Below the pieces are notes generated by a model. That model saw only the letters and a program-made list of their open reading frames with translations, was not told where the DNA came from and ran no database searches. From Cristatella mucedo (Eukaryota > Bryozoa > Phylactolaemata > Cristatellidae): a stretch of DNA of 64,000 nt. Numbering within the stretch: position 1 is the stretch's first letter; each line of letters opens with the position of its first letter. The DNA lies in contig WPIO01000002.1 of NCBI GenBank assembly GCA_009760855.2, positions 4,496,001 to 4,560,000 on the forward strand, given 5' to 3'. Below, in pieces: positions 1 through 39,000 of the stretch. The position numbers and the translations under genes are program-made.

Positions 1-836
1 GCTCGAGGCCGGCGACAGCTGTGCCCAGATCGCCGCCGCCGCTGCCGCCGGAATGCGCGCACCCTCGCCGCCTTCTCGGCGCTGGCGCCAGTCCGATGCC
101 TGCGCCAGTCCGATGCCTGCGCGTCGCTCTCCGCCCGTGCCACTGCCGCCAGCCGCTACGTACGTCGCCGCCCGGCGCCGCTCCTTCCCGCGAGACGCGG
201 CCGCGTCTCGCGGGACTTTGCGGTCGTGGGCCGCGGCGTCCCCTTCGCGTTACGCGATTATTGGACCCGCCGCCCGATGATGACTGTATTGTTGCACCTC
301 GTTGAACGAGTTGTGAATGCGGTTTCCAGTGCTGGGAGGAGGGGTGGGGCGTTACCCGTCAAGTAACGAGCCGCTCGCTGCCGCGCCGCTACGCCGCAGC
401 CGCAGTCGGCTGCGTCGGCCCGACGCCGCCGAGTTCCCTCACGCCAGCGACGGGGCGGGCCGAGAACGCTCGCGGCGCGCCGACGGCGAGCTTGTGGCTA
501 TGCGAGGAATGCTCGACTGCGACGCTCAGCATTTCTTTTCAACTGGAGGCGCACCTGATGGGTGCGCGACTGGTCAAATGATGCTTGACCCGCTATAAAA
601 GCGCTATGCTGAGCGCGAAAACCCTAGGGCCCAGGGCCGGCGTCGGAGATAGACCAATGACTTGTCTAGAGCCAAATCTCCTAACCAAAATGTTTCAAGG
701 GGATGGGAACAGAGTTCCTGCCGTCGCCGTCGGCTCCAAACGGGTCAGCCGCCGGCGTGAGGCTTCCGGCGAAATTCCCTTTGAGCGCGACTCTCGGCTC
801 TTTGTCGACATTGACGAGCTTCCTTTACAGCATATT
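1..836. other. GC-rich flank, no gene assigned
   Basis: The first 560 bases are very rich in G, C and CpG, and all forward frames stay open for long stretches, as expected from base composition alone. No start, splice pattern or family motif is recognisable. The TMEM132 5' exon (signal peptide, ending in phase 1) should lie upstream of 10083, but no stretch here is convincing as that exon. It may be part of a CpG island. Confidence 0.4.
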
Positions 837-930
837 TAAAGTGCCTAGACGGAGATTTAGTTCTCTGATGGCGCTATACAAATGCATTATCATTATTATT
901 ATTATTGTGATTAACATTATTATTAATATT
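837..930 (+). mobile_element. LINE family A 3' tail
   Basis: This short fragment carries the recurrent terminus of the commonest LINE here: GTGCCTAGA, then GTTCTCTGA, GGCGCTATA and an ATT-repeat tail. The same signature ends the copies at 21011-21450, 43030-43345 and 48370-48710. Confidence 0.6.
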
Positions 931-1429
931 ACCGGCTGAGCGGCCACAGCACGGCCGCTTCAAATCGCCAAATGAACTCCTAAAGTCGCCACGAGATCGA
1001 AGAATCGCTCGCATCGATGCTCCGGCCAGGAGCCGTCGTCAGGCCGAACTTGTTGTCCTTTACGTCCAGCAACAGAATGCCGTCGAGTGGGTCGATGTCG
1101 GTGACCCATGGCGACGCAGCAGCGGTTCAGATTGCTTTCGCGTGCTCGAAGCTCAGCGATTCTTTCGCAGAATCGAGCGAAGCTCGAGAATGACGTTCTA
1201 GCACGGCCGTCTGGTATTTTAATGCAAATCGCGACCTCTCCTAGATATCGAGCGAAAATTTGCTCTTGAGGGCTTTTGCCTGAGTGTCCGCTGACCTTGC
1301 TGATAAACGACCGCTCAAAAGGGTTCAGAAATGAAAAGATGCACTGATAGGACGGTCATTCATATCTCATGTATGACCGTGTGATAAAATGTGATATAAT
1401 AATAATACAAGTAAAGTAATATGTTTGTA

Positions 1430-1604
1430 TAGCCGTGATGGCACACTAGGTAAGGCGATTGCTTTCACGACCTCGGTCCCGAGGTCGGGGTCCCGAGGTC
1501 GTGGGTACGATTCCTGCAGTGAGCGATCCTTTATCGCCAGTGCAAGCGGTGTGATATCGGTAAAGGCTCTTCTGTCGCTATACAAAAAGAGGCTGTTTAA
1601 TCAG
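1430..1604 (+). mobile_element. tRNA-derived SINE (family 2)
   Basis: The head reads GATGGCACACTAGGTAAGGC, like a tRNA A box. A degenerate B box (GGGTACGATTCC) and the body phrase CTCTTCTGTCGCTATAC follow. It is very similar to the copy at 31465-31625. The region around the B box contains a small internal duplication (CCCGAGGTCG twice). Confidence 0.65.
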
Positions 1605-2560
1605 CTAGGAGAATTTAATCTTTTTCTAGGCATTTTACATATGCTGTAACGGATGCATGACCGAATGGTTAGTGTTAACATGCAAAGTGTTGACAAGCAT
1701 AGTGTGATTTGGATTGGAATGCACAATCGAAACGTAAATACGGTTAGTGGTAAGATTCGCAGTGTCAGCTCGCATAAGCATGCAAAGGACAAATCACGAG
1801 GACCCACCAAATGCTGTGAGAAACAGTTGCATTTTTACTACTTTTGAAATGTCGTAAATTAAGGGGATGTCGTGACATCAGTTGAGAGTGAGTTTCAGGC
1901 TTTCGGAGCGTACGAAGTTTGGCCCCGTCTCCAAAAGATTTGAGGTTAGTTCAAGGCACAGTTAAATGATTTGAGTCAGAACAGTGGGTGGTACGATACC
2001 TAGCCTGGTAGGGGAGTAGTTCTGATTGGTAGGCTGGAGCGAAGGAAGGGACGTACAAGTGAGAGATAAAACCTTGAATTCGATCCGTTGCTTGACTGGG
2101 AGCCAGTGCAGGTCGGCGAGAAGTGGTGTGATGGGGCAACTGCAACGCTCACGATAGACAAGCCTAGCTGCACAGAGTTTTGAACCAGCTGTAAGAGCCA
2201 GATAGCCCAGTCCGGGTGACCAGCAAGCAGTGAGATGTAAAGGTCGAGATGGAGATGTCGAAAATGTATTGACCAATTTGATGTAATATCCCTTTCTAAT
2301 CAGGCCCTTATTTAAGCAATTTTAATTAGATGGAATTAGGCAGACTTTGCTGTGGTGCTGATGTGGTCATCTATTGAAAGGTCTCTGTGGAATAGGACGC
2401 CTAGATTTTTTGCAGATGCTACAGGAGGTATTCTGGCGTAGCAGATTTTGAGTGTTAAGCGTTCCACTTTCGAAGTTACACTTGGTTTTCCCATAGCTAG
2501 TAAGTTGTTTTTTTATCGTCAATTAGTTTGAGAGAAGTGTACTGTCATCCGAGTGTGATC
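1605..2560 (-). mobile_element. LINE family A, 5'-truncated
   Basis: Read on the - strand, this contains the C-terminal part of a CR1/L2-type reverse-transcriptase ORF (PLLADLHWLPVKQRIEFKVL), the 3' untranslated region and the GCCTAGAAAAAGATTAAA tail. Frameshifts and stops break the frame. The 3' end abuts the SINE at 1430-1604. Confidence 0.7.
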
Positions 2561-3382
<822 letters not shown>

Positions 3383-4610
3383 CGTGTACCTGTATACGTA
3401 TTGCCGTCTGTAACTGCACATGCCATAAGGGCTCAGTGGGTGTGCCGATGGAGAGTTCTCTATTGGGTACTCAAAGACTAAGCAGTTCTTTTTGGGTCTT
3501 TAGCTCATTCTGAACCAACAAAGGGAAAGCAAGAAACAGCTGTGGGTGGCGATGGGTGGATACAGATGGGTTTGGCCAGGATTAAGTCAAGGGGAGGCCA
3601 GAAGTTGACAGTGCAGATGCAGGCAAGCCTGGTAAGGTGGGTCGGACAGCAGGCTACCACTGAGCATTGGTGTGATTCAAGAGTCCCTCTCCGTATCCGC
3701 TTGTAGGCATGCGAATCGTATTGCAGCATCGGCCGCTTGTATATCTTGCTGACGTATGTGCGACTGAGGCTTTAAAGGAGAAACTTGGTTATTACTACAT
3801 CGCATCCTTCTGGGGGTGTTGCCATATAGTGCCGCCGTATTAACATTTGTAATTCAGTTCTAGCTGGATAGCTGGTGGTTTGCAAATTCATTCAAGGAAT
3901 GAGTTTCTGCAGGTCCATGTTAAAGGAGTTGTCGCCAAACCATCCTAAGCCTCAACAGTGTGCGATCGCACTTGCTTTGCATTTGCTTGGTACCCACTTC
4001 ATTTTGAGTGACTGTATATGCACTACAATACCTGTGTCATTTATAAGTGTTCTCAGCATCAGCAGCAAGCCCTGCTTAGCCCAGGAGGCTTGACTCTGAG
4101 GGTCTGAGGGACAATGAGGAGAGTGTTGGGCAAAGAGAAAAATCACCGGCCGAGATGGTCATCTTTTCCTGGTTTACCCACCCGGTCAGGCATCCACTAG
4201 GTAATATAATGTGCTACGAATGACTGTAACCAGACTCGGGCTGGCACCTGCTGTGAACCCTCACCTGGCCTACACCTGGAGCTCTATGACTATTTGGTAT
4301 GTCTGGCATCTTCCTCCAAAGGTCATGTCATGTACCCCTAATGGCATAGGCTGTCACGAGTAGTTTCAAAGGCCGGATGTCGACAATACTACATCAAAAA
4401 CTATTCCTGAAGCTGGTCACTGCCGGGTCACTTTCTGGTATTCCTTGTTGCTAGCAATTTCTACTGCAACGCCATTTTGGATACATTACAAAGCTCATGT
4501 AAAACAATAGTAGATACGGCTCCTTTGCACTATTGACCATTCACCACCCAGCACACAGAGCGGCTGAATCACAATGATTTACGCCACCCACACACACATG
4601 GGTGCGCGAG

Positions 4611-4611
<1 letters not shown>
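3383..4611. other. No recognisable feature
   Basis: Non-repetitive flank or intron. I see no coding or mobile-element signature. Confidence 0.35.

Positions 4612-4665
<54 letters not shown>
4612..4665. repeat. (CA)n microsatellite
   Basis: An uninterrupted CA dinucleotide tract of about 50 bases. Confidence 0.95.
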
Positions 4666-4667
<2 letters not shown>

Positions 4668-5689
4668 GGGTGTGCACACACGTGAGCCCAGATAAATACA
4701 TATCAGGATACTCAGTGCCGTGTAGCTGACTGAGTAAGGGCACTCCGAAGCATACATTAGCTGTGTGGATCACTAGACTGTTCTGGGTTTTAGCAACCAG
4801 GCAGTCCTTTTTGCTTTTAGAAAATAGTTTGATTTAGAAAAGGGGTTTTTGCAGGACTGCTAGCTTGCTTTAATAGTTCTATTCTGTTGCACTTGCCACC
4901 GTGCTCACTTCCACCCGGAAGGCATAGCCTGCATCAGCAGCATGCCTGCATCCGTTTAGCCAGCCTGAGCAGCAAGCTTTGCTGGAAATTCTTTTGCCCA
5001 GGCCTTTAATCAGAGGGCTGTGCTTCGAAATGGTTGCTCCGGCTGCTTGGCAGAATAATGCTCTATAGAGCTAGTGCACAAGATCCACCACTGGTGCTGC
5101 TGCTGCCGAACCTCTCAGCCTAGTGAAAATTTAAATGACAGCTGGACAGCATCCCTTGGGTGCAGCTGCCGTGTAGTTGATGCGCATACCGCACTACCTA
5201 ACTCGGCAGTGCCTTCATGCTGGCTGTCGGCCGTGGGCGGTCTCGAGTGCACATATGTGTACATCGACAACCAAGACTGTGCAAACAGCCGCATCACGTA
5301 TCCCAAAAATTCCTCGTGAAGCAGAATGTGCAGTACTGAAAGAAGATGCACACATGCAGACGAGTTGTTTGGCTGCAAAGAAGAGGGCAGTCAACGATTA
5401 GTTTGCAGGACACGTGTCGGTGACTGTCAGTCAAACTGCTGTCAGCGTTATCTAGCTAGATTGCACATCAGCTGCGCCAAAAAGTGAAGCCCCCTCGGGA
5501 AAGCAAACACTGAGTCTTCTAAGGCATTCTGAGCATTAAAGTAAGTGAAGTAAGTCAAGGAAGCCTGCTCCGTGGCACGATTGCCTATCAGTCAAATAAT
5601 GAACGAATAAACAGAATGAACAGCTAATTTATTATCCACACAGGACCTGAGGGTACAAGGAGGCTGAAACTGGGGCAGCAGTTCTGCTA
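4666..5689. other. No recognisable feature
   Basis: Unique-looking sequence. Short open frames are present but none has a recognisable motif. Confidence 0.35.
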
Positions 5690-6600
5690 GTTATGAATGA
5701 GCCAAGTCGTCTAAGCTCGTTCAGCAAAGGAGACATGTGGTCAAATCTCTGGGATTTGTTAACTAGCCTTACATGCAAATTCATTACCAGCTGCAGTGGC
5801 CTAATGGCTTTTTTTGGCAGGCTAGCACAAATAGAATTGCAATAATCTAGCCGAGACAGAGCCAGAGAGCCAGTAAATCTTTCTGCAAGCCATCATGGTA
5901 GTTGCAGTCCATAATCATAGATAGGGATCGAATGTAAAGGCTAGCCGTGAATCCAGTCTTCTTGATGAAACTTTCAAAATTTAGGGAGCTGTCAAAGACC
6001 ACGCCTAAATTCCGAGCACATGGTGATGGTCACACAACCGCATCACCTTTTAGAAGAGCAAAGTCTCTTAGTCAAGCCATATGTTTGAGGTGTCCAATGA
6101 GTAGCAGTTCGGTTTTATCGTCGTTTAGTTTAAGGAAATTTGCCGACATTTAGGATTGAAATGCAAGGCAAACATCCAGTTTATCAGTTGCTGCAGCAGA
6201 TTCTGACGACGAATACAACTGGGTAGCATCAGAATAGAAGTGATAGCAGATCCCATGGGCCTGCATCACTTTCCCCAGAGTTTCAATATCAATGAAGACC
6301 AGAAAGGAACCCAGGACGGACCTTCGCTTGACCCCACAGGTGACTGGTCTGGTGGTTGAGATTTGGCAACCACACGACAATGATTGAACACGATCAAATT
6401 TTTGAACCTTGTGTGTGCCTCGTCTGCGAGATTGATCGTTACTCTCAATCGCTCAAGTAGGATATCGTGATCAATAGTCTTGATCGCAGCTGATAGAGCC
6501 AGATAGTCAAGGGCAGTGACAATCCCGTTGTCGTTGCTGTATAGGGTGTAGCTGGTTCCAAAGAGGAGAGCAGTTTCAGTAGATTCTGGGAAATCTCACT
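5690..6600 (-). mobile_element. LINE family B reverse-transcriptase fragment
   Basis: On the - strand the frame near 6190-6380 reads a decayed RT core. VLGSFLVFI is followed by GICYHFYSDATQLY, matching the usual palm motif FHxYADDTQLY with both catalytic aspartates altered (YADD to YSDA). Downstream sequence to about 5690 matches the RT-distal part of the same family (compare 57545-58400). It is non-functional. Confidence 0.65.
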
Positions 6601-8544
6601 GACGACTTAGCCATTTATCATGTCTTTGCTTTACAGCAGCAGTAACCCATACGCCGGTTGCAGCAGTCGGTGTTGGGAAAAATCTGCCAGCAGGTACAAG
6701 AGCTTTGCAATAGCGCTATTCTAACCCAAGTTTCAGAATCAATCGGTCAACATTCGGGTCGTCTCTCTTGCCCGGCATTAATTAGTGGCTCATTAGAACT
6801 ACTGCACCTCCTCCCTGACTGTCGAATTTCTCACTGCACTGCTCGGCCTATTCGATGTGTTCTCTGATGCCTTGGGCTACCCACCTCAAACTGACCCAAA
6901 CCTCAACATTCTCTCTTGCCAAGCTATATGCTATCTTGGCTTGCAGCTGCTTAGCTTCATTTGGCCCCTGCTGGAGCTGCAGCAGATAAGTAGCTATCGG
7001 GCCGGCAGCTGCCGGTGAGCTACCCATTTTGCCCAAGGCTGTGGAAGCAGATGTGTGCAATCACAATGATTAGCTTGTTCATCTGGGTGCAGGACCTGGG
7101 GCCTTTGTTCCAAAAAATACTTGTAAGTAATTCAGTTCATAGCTATCATCCACGTCAGCATGTTCTGTTGGGCAGAGGAGGAGGAGGAGGGGGAGGAGGA
7201 GGAGGAGGAGGAGGGGGAGGAGGAGGAACATGAAGAGCAGGAGCAAGAGAAGGAGGAGAAGAGAAAGCTATAGGTGGACGGACATATGGCCAATGACCTC
7301 ACAGTCCACTCTGGGATGATGGACGAGAGCAAGTAAGTTAGAGCTAGAGAGAGAAAGAGTGAGAGAGATGGAAGGGAAGGGAGAGTCGTCGGCATGGGAT
7401 GGGATGGGGCGAGGAGGCGGCAGGTCTGTGGATCCAGGCCTTGGCAAGCAGCTCTGGCCCGGTTCATTATCATCAAAGGCAGTTGCTTTAGGAAAACTGA
7501 AGCCTGCTCGATCAACAGATCTTAGCCATCTTAGGCTCTGCTGGCTCTGCTAATCTGCAATTAATACAAATGCTTTGCTTTCTCAGAGATTAGACCTCTG
7601 TGAGTGGGGTGCCTGCAGCTGACAAGCCTGGTCGGCTGTTCGTAGGTTGTGGGCAAGCCATTTCGTAGGCCCCAGGTGTCATGCACTTATTTATGTGCTC
7701 AAGGCATCGCGAAATACTTTGTTGCTGTAGTCACGTGGAAAGATGCAAAGAATCCAAGTTATCCATAGGAGGTGTGACCGACCTGATAATTCACCTGTTC
7801 CAGGCAAATTAATGGTGATATGATGCATGACTTGGTGGCTCTCTTGATGCCCCAATTCAACTTTAAGCCCCTTGGTAAGCCAATGCTGGCACTTGCTGCC
7901 CTCCAATCGCACGTGTTTGGAGAGATATTGCAGATGTCAATATTTACTCGAGTTGGACGAGCCGGTGCCCCTGCGTACTGAATGCTTGTACTTCCTAGTC
8001 TGCCCCGATTAAGACCATTTAGTTGTGGGTAAAGTTAGGGGGATGTTAGGAAAGCCTGTGCTACCACTTGTTACTTTTGTCCCGAAAAGCAGATTTCAAA
8101 GCTGACGTAAGGGAATGTACTGAGTCGGCTACCGTCACCAGCAAGCTCCTGCATCGATCTTAAGAAACATTCGACATGATAAATGAACCTTGCTAAGGTA
8201 TGGAGGCAGGCAGGCAGTGTGGACTGTAGGGTGAGCAAAGTTTAGAATAAGAGGTAGTGTAAAGTCCAGTAAGTAGACAAGCTAAAAAAGGCCACGACTG
8301 CTGCTGTTCTTGGAGTCAGCTAATCGATTTTTTGGGTCGACTAACAACTCAGTCTCACTGCCATGCTGCCCGACCTGTCAATCATTGTGCTGTCCACAAA
8401 AATGGTTCTGCTGTGAAGCTTTAAAGTCTTCCATTGATCGGCGGTGAACACACTCGGTGCACTGCTATCATCGATCCTGTTAGCTAACTAGCTTACTACC
8501 CGACCGGTCCACTTGAGCCCAACTACTTTATATGGTCCAACCGG

Positions 8545-8545
<1 letters not shown>
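6601..8545. other. Non-coding, with a GGA-rich tract
   Basis: No gene is recognised. Positions 7168-7230 are a purine-rich GGA/GGGGGA tract. The rest is unremarkable. Confidence 0.35.

Positions 8546-8591
<46 letters not shown>
8546..8591 (+). repeat. 46-nt poly-G run
   Basis: An uninterrupted run of 46 guanines. Such runs can form G-quadruplexes and are prone to length error in sequencing, so the exact length is uncertain. Confidence 0.9.
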
Positions 8592-8775
8592 CGGAGGAAG
8601 GGGCAGGCAGTCGCCCCATCCATACCAAATTGGCAGTCAACCTGCACCACTTGTTGTCAAGTCGCACACTATCGTGTTACCGGAAGTATCCATCATGTGT
8701 TGAGAAGTAGGCACGGCACTGTCCTTGCTACTGGAAAGTATACCTGTGGCTGCCCAGGTTTGTGACTCTATTAGT

Positions 8776-8950
8776 TAACTCTTACAGATTAGCCTAGAGG
8801 TAAGGTGCTTGCACTTTTCATCCCACGTTTCGAGTCCTGCAATGGGCGACGCCGTGTGGCTCTCACTGGAAGCCGGAGTGAAAGCCGCCATAGGCTCCTC
8901 TGCTGCTACCTAAATGAGGCTGTCGATTTGGCTGACCTTTACTTTTACTT
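8776..8950 (+). mobile_element. tRNA-derived SINE (family 2), diverged
   Basis: Contains TTAGCCTAGAGGTAAGGTGC (A-box side), TTTCGAGTCCTGC (B-box side), then the family phrase GCTCCTCTGCTGCTACC and AAATGAGGCTGT. Confidence 0.55.
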
Positions 8951-9784
8951 TTCCGTTGCAGAGCAGCCATATTACTTGCGGCTGTATGCATGCAAATTTC
9001 TGCCCAAGCTCAGCCACCTGGCCCCATCGACTACCAGCTGCTGTCATCGTTGATAGTGCGCCGGAGATTAATGCATCTTGCTCGAGCAAAAGAGCAGTGA
9101 ATGCTTATCGATCCAATGTGCTAGGAGGCCACCAATTGCTTGGCTAGTGTAGGATATCCATGCCTACTGCCCACTCATGGCCCAACTGTTTGCAGTTTAT
9201 AAATAATCTAGATGCTTGTGCCCCAGGTTGGAATCTTTCTGGTCGTAGGGTTTCCTCTACTGCCAAGTGGCACCGTACCACAACACCTGTTCCAAGGTCT
9301 TGAGCGCAACTGCTCCTGCTCATAGCCTAGAGCCTCAGTGAATGAACAGTACACAATTTTGGCTTTTATGCTGCCTAAACACGGATTACCACATGACCGG
9401 ATTTTTGTCGTTATAAGGCGAGACATGTGAATACTAAATACCTCAGCAATCATAATCTTACTGATCAAGCTTATTGTTGTTTCAGTACCCTGTTTGAATC
9501 TATACAGCCTCTGTTTGCCCCGGGCTGTATTGGCTCAAACGTTGTATTGAAACAACAAGCTTGGTCAGTGCCTGGATCCAGGCCAGGCCTAGCCAGATCA
9601 TGCCATCTTGGGGAGTTTAGATAGAGATGGTCTGAAAATAGGTTAAGTTATTTGGAGTGGCAACAGTCACTCGAGCATGTTTGTACCTATCGAGTGATTG
9701 GCTATGGAAGTGTTGGTCCTGAAGGATTGATATACATTGACAGGTGGCCATCAAAAGAACAAACAGTGTGGCAATATTTTGCAA
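8951..9784. other. No recognisable feature
   Basis: No coding or repeat signature recognised. It probably belongs to the TMEM132 intron preceding the first exon in the window. Confidence 0.35.
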
Positions 9785-9860
9785 GGAAAACATGTAAAGT
9801 GCCTAGGAAAAGATTAGGTTCCCTGAGGGCACCGTACAATGTATTATTATTATCACTTTA
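9785..9860 (+). mobile_element. LINE family A 3' tail
   Basis: GTGCCTAGGAAAAGATTAGG, GTTCCCTGAGGGC and a terminal ATT repeat match the family A terminus. Confidence 0.55.
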
Positions 9861-10082
9861 TCGGAAGAGGAGACATGTTGGGGTCCATCTAGGGTACGTT
9901 ACCGTGGCCTGCTTGAGAGCAAGTGCGCATATTTTTTTGCACACCTCTTCCCCCACCCCGAAATGGGCAGTGCCGGTCAGATCTTGTCTCGATTCTGCAT
10001 TTGGTGCCGTAAGCAGGCACACTGCTTGCCGATGCAGACGGCGCGACTGGCTGATCGACCTTTTCTTTTTTTTTGCCTGCAG

Positions 10083-34684
<24,602 letters not shown>

Positions 34685-36058
34685 GATCTGGGCTCAGATC
34701 TGCACGATCAAGTAGTCAGCAGACGACGAGCTAAGTGCAGACAATTGCCTGGTCTGAAATTGCAGAACATTGCCAACCTCGTGCACTGGCACACCTAGCA
34801 CGCCACGTGTTGCCGACCCAAAGACTGTGGACCTCGACCGAAGCTTTCATCTTTTTTTGTGCCCTGCAGGAGTGAACCGTGTCCACCAGGCTACGTATCA
34901 GCTAGCAGAGATCTTGATTACTCGACAACGAACACTGCTACGTGGCTGCCGGTGCAGATCCCACAAAGCTACGCCCGGCTTGTCTCTCTTCTAGTCGTGA
35001 GTCCTTCAACTCCCTCAACCTGCTTAGCTTAGGTGACCAGCTGAGAACTTCCAGAGCATACGCAGAGCAGCCGCGAACCGGGCGATGTGCGACTTGCCAC
35101 CCAGTGGCCGCTCACTGAGACGGCTGCTGCTGCTGGGCCTCCATTGTAAAGCATGTCTTAGCGACTGCAGCACCTCTACACACCTACCGACTGTTGCTTG
35201 CAGGTCCTGGCCGAAGTCGTCTAGTGGGCACCAAACGAGCGAAACAAGGCTAGCAAAGTGTCAGGACTCTGTGCTCGGATGCACAAAATGTAGCTTTATC
35301 GCTGCGCTTTATTATTTATTTTCCGTTGGTAGATTTTTCATAAAAATAGCCATGATCCTTTACATTGGCCAAACAGGTACGAAACGTTGTATTAGGGCCG
35401 GTGATGGTCGGTGCAGCGATCACAGCCTCACTGTGAGTACTGCAAAACTCCCGGCATGAGGCAGTGAGAGTGCTAGCTTGCGAACCTAAGTTAAGTCACA
35501 TTACAGCTGATGACTTCAAAATAAATGCCTGTAGCATGTCAGGTTCTTTCTTGTTCCCAAGCGGACAAAGATTTCTTCGCGTTTTTTCGTTGCAAATGCA
35601 GTGCCACGATCGTTAGGCACATGCTAAGCAAAGCCCGAGGAAGTTGAAGTGCAAGCTAGTTTCTGGTTCTTCCTCCTTAACAGATTGTCAAGAAAGCTCC
35701 TGCTCAAAATTCTGTTGAATAAATGCAATAAGGAATTTATGGTTAGTCTTCAGTCTGAATTTAACTGTTATCATCTTAGTAAACTGTTACTTCTCTTGCA
35801 ATTAAAAGAAATATCGCTGCACCATGAGTGGCAAAGTAGTAAAATGTATTTATTGCCCAAGATATGGGTGTTTGGTTAATACAGCACCGAATAATCACAC
35901 AACGTGGATGCAGACATATATATATGCGCACGTAAGTGTGTGTATGTATTTATATTTATGTGCAGGTATGTATGCATTTTTATACATACATGCTATATTT
36001 AGCAACCGGCACCATAACTAAATTAAGCATAATCATAGCACCCAAACAAAGTTATGCC
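34685..36058 (+). other. TMEM132 3' UTR and downstream
   Basis: No further coding signature. Candidate polyadenylation hexamers AATAAA lie at about 35519 and 35719 on the + strand. Either could end the transcript. Confidence 0.45.
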
Positions 36059-39000
36059 CTATAAATAATCCACCACCTTTAAGCATTGCACTATCTGACT
36101 CATAATTGATGACTCACATAAACATTCAAAGACCGATACGCAGCAGGCACGTCCAAGGAGCCACGACCAGGAATCGTGCTTCTCAGCAGGAAGTGCTTTT
36201 ATTAGTACGCCAGCCACCATTAGCAATGCTTCGAGGAATACCAGTCGAATTACACTATGACCATACAACTCCCACAGGAAATAGTATTGGATATCCATTT
36301 TGTAGAGGCTTGGCTTGCCGGGTCTTTAGCAGGAGCAATGCATCCCTGATTTTCATTATAATAGTAGGTTTCGCTTGCTTGCAACGAATGTCGCTCCGAA
36401 GTCGAGCTAGCTACAACACCTCTCGCCATGTTTTTCCTTTCGCGACACATTCAGATTCAGTATGCGATCGGGCTGCCGCTTGCTGTCGCTTGGAGCGCCA
36501 TGATTTGCACACTATGGTTCCAGAAGGCGTAGCTTGATGTTGATCGGCGCCTGTATCAGTCGCCACACCAGTCAGCGGCGAAGTATCCATGCAGTTGTGA
36601 GTCACTACCCACGTCGTACTGCCTAGGAAGAACTAATGCCAAATAATACGTGCATCGCTGATACTTAAATATGCAATTAACTGCTATCCAATGCGCTCTT
36701 TTGGGGCTTTCAAAGTATTTTCCATATGAGCTTATTGCTTTTGCTCTGTCAGGTCGCAAGTATCCCATTATGTATATCAGTGATCCAACAGCATTTCATA
36801 GGGAGTCTTCCCGGCAATCATTCCCGCTCCTCAGCATTTGGTATATCTCGCCGTACCTCACACTGAATTGAAATGTTTTGTTGATCGAGTCTTCAGCCGG
36901 GATGTACAAAAAGTCTCCAAATCGCTTCTGACTACGGTCAGTAGCTGCAAAAGCCTTGTTTCTTTGAAGTCTCAGCCAAATCTGGATCTATTTCGGTCAA
37001 AATTTCCTTCTCCTTGGACTCCGCTTTTTGTTCTTGCATGCTTTCTGTGCTCACATGTGATTTAGTGCATGTTACTAGCCAGAGGTGTTATTGGCTGGTT
37101 TCCATGAGCGTCTCAAGTTTGCTTTAGCAACCCTGCCTATGCACGAAACTAGTTTGCTTATTAGTGCTCGATGCTAGCCATGTCACAACCCTCGAATTTT
37201 AATTCTCTTGCGGGTCGCTAAATTCACATATCTAGAGATTGTACTCGCATAGGGTGCAATACAAACGACGAATTATAATGATCACTTTATGCAGAAATTA
37301 CAAGCCTCGTTTATTTCCATAGTTTGATGCTAAAATCCAAAAGCGTCTCCACCCATTCTCTATCATCCATGGTGAAAAGGTAAATTACACATAGGTTCCT
37401 TGGCTGGGTGCTTCACTTTTTAACTCATGTCCTTAATCAAAGAATTGCGAAAATCCATCGAGTATTCCTGATGTCTGTCACTTTAAATTTCTGTGAAAAT
37501 ATTTCTGTAGCTGCCAGCACCTGCAAGGCATTAATAACGATAAACAGGTCATCAAAGTAAAATGTAATTACTTTGTTGCCGTCAAAATCGTGAAGTACAT
37601 ATAAGCCGCGCATCTGAGTGATTAGATCCAGGAGAAGTAAGATTATACCAAGTTAAGTATACCACGAGCAAGAATTGGGTCCATAATTTTTTTCAGGAGG
37701 CAGCGTGCCGACACCGTTTCTTTCGCATGACCAGTCTTGAAAGGTAGACGTATGAAAATCTCAGTGGGGTAGCTCTCAAGAAAGGTCGTTTTGACATTCA
37801 TTTGGTGTAGCTCTAAGTCTGCATTGGCTGTGATGGCTACTAAAGTCTTTAGTAATTGCATGTCTGACTATCAGAGCATAATTTTCGTCGAAATCGATTC
37901 CGTCGACCTGGATGAAGCCTTTAGCAGCAACGCAGGCCTTGTAATACCGATTCGAGCTATGCACGTTCTCTTTAATTTTAAAAATGAATTTGCAGTCTAT
38001 CTTTATGCGTGATAACGGTAGTTCTGTCAGCTTGTAGGCATCATTCTCTTTGATAGAATCCAACTCCTCGCTCACTGCCGTCTGCCAAATTTCAGTGTCA
38101 TTTCGAAGCATGGCTCCTTCATAGGTGTCTGGTTTGTTGCTTAAGGCCATCGCGACCTGAGTCCTGGAGCAGGATCTCTCGGGCATTGGTTGGTCGTAGG
38201 AGTTCTCAAATCGTTCGGGCGGCTTCAGAAGACGATAGGGATATCAGTGGCACATCTGCACCAGGTTTGACTGTACAATAACAATGACACACTTGATAAA
38301 GCGCCCTCAGAGAATGCAATCTCTTTCTATGCGCTTTACATTTTTCTGCAAAGGAAAAGGATTGCATAGTTAGTGGTAACATGCTAAATAAGCAACAAGA
38401 ATAACATGGTTAGGGGTGACATGCACAGGGTCAGCATGCAAGTGTGGTTAATAGCATGCACTGTGCAAGCTACCAGCTCTCTGCAGCTGCTGTCTTCGAA
38501 TAACTCTCCACCAATTTCTCACCACTTGTCGCCGAAGGCCATGCTTTCCACCGACTCAACGTCTAGTCGGCTACGATCTTCTGCTCACCATCTCGATTTC
38601 CGTCCTGCTTTGTCTGGATGGCTTCGTCAACGGCGATGTTGCACGTCCTTTTCAATGTTGATGTTCCTTTTCATTATCGGATCATTCCGCCAGCCGACAG
38701 TTGTCACTGCAGCATCCCACCGCGAGACTAGCCCTTGTTATGGCTTCCAGATTGTTATCTGGGTTGATCTGAAACTAAGACATGCATACGACTGCCAACA
38801 ACTCTCAACCAGTGCAACGTCTGGTTTTCAACCACTCCATCGGTCAGCTGGTGTCGTGTATCTCAAAGCCCTGTGAGATGCTCGATCGCATTCCGCCAAA
38901 CGTCCTCACCAGTATCTGCATGGCCACGCATTGAGCATCTCCACGACTGTTCTATTCAATCGCTCGGCCACACTATTGCTCCATGGAGTACAGGACGCTA

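Noticed and set aside
1-60. LEAGDSCAQIA-like peptide resembling a LysM start
   Set aside because: Only about 11 residues match, the rest is low-complexity GC-rich sequence, and no domain follows.
590-602. TATA-box-like CGCTATAAAAG next to GC-rich sequence
   Set aside because: The same words occur in the SINE/LINE tails (GGCGCTATAAAA), and no first exon follows before a LINE tail at 837.
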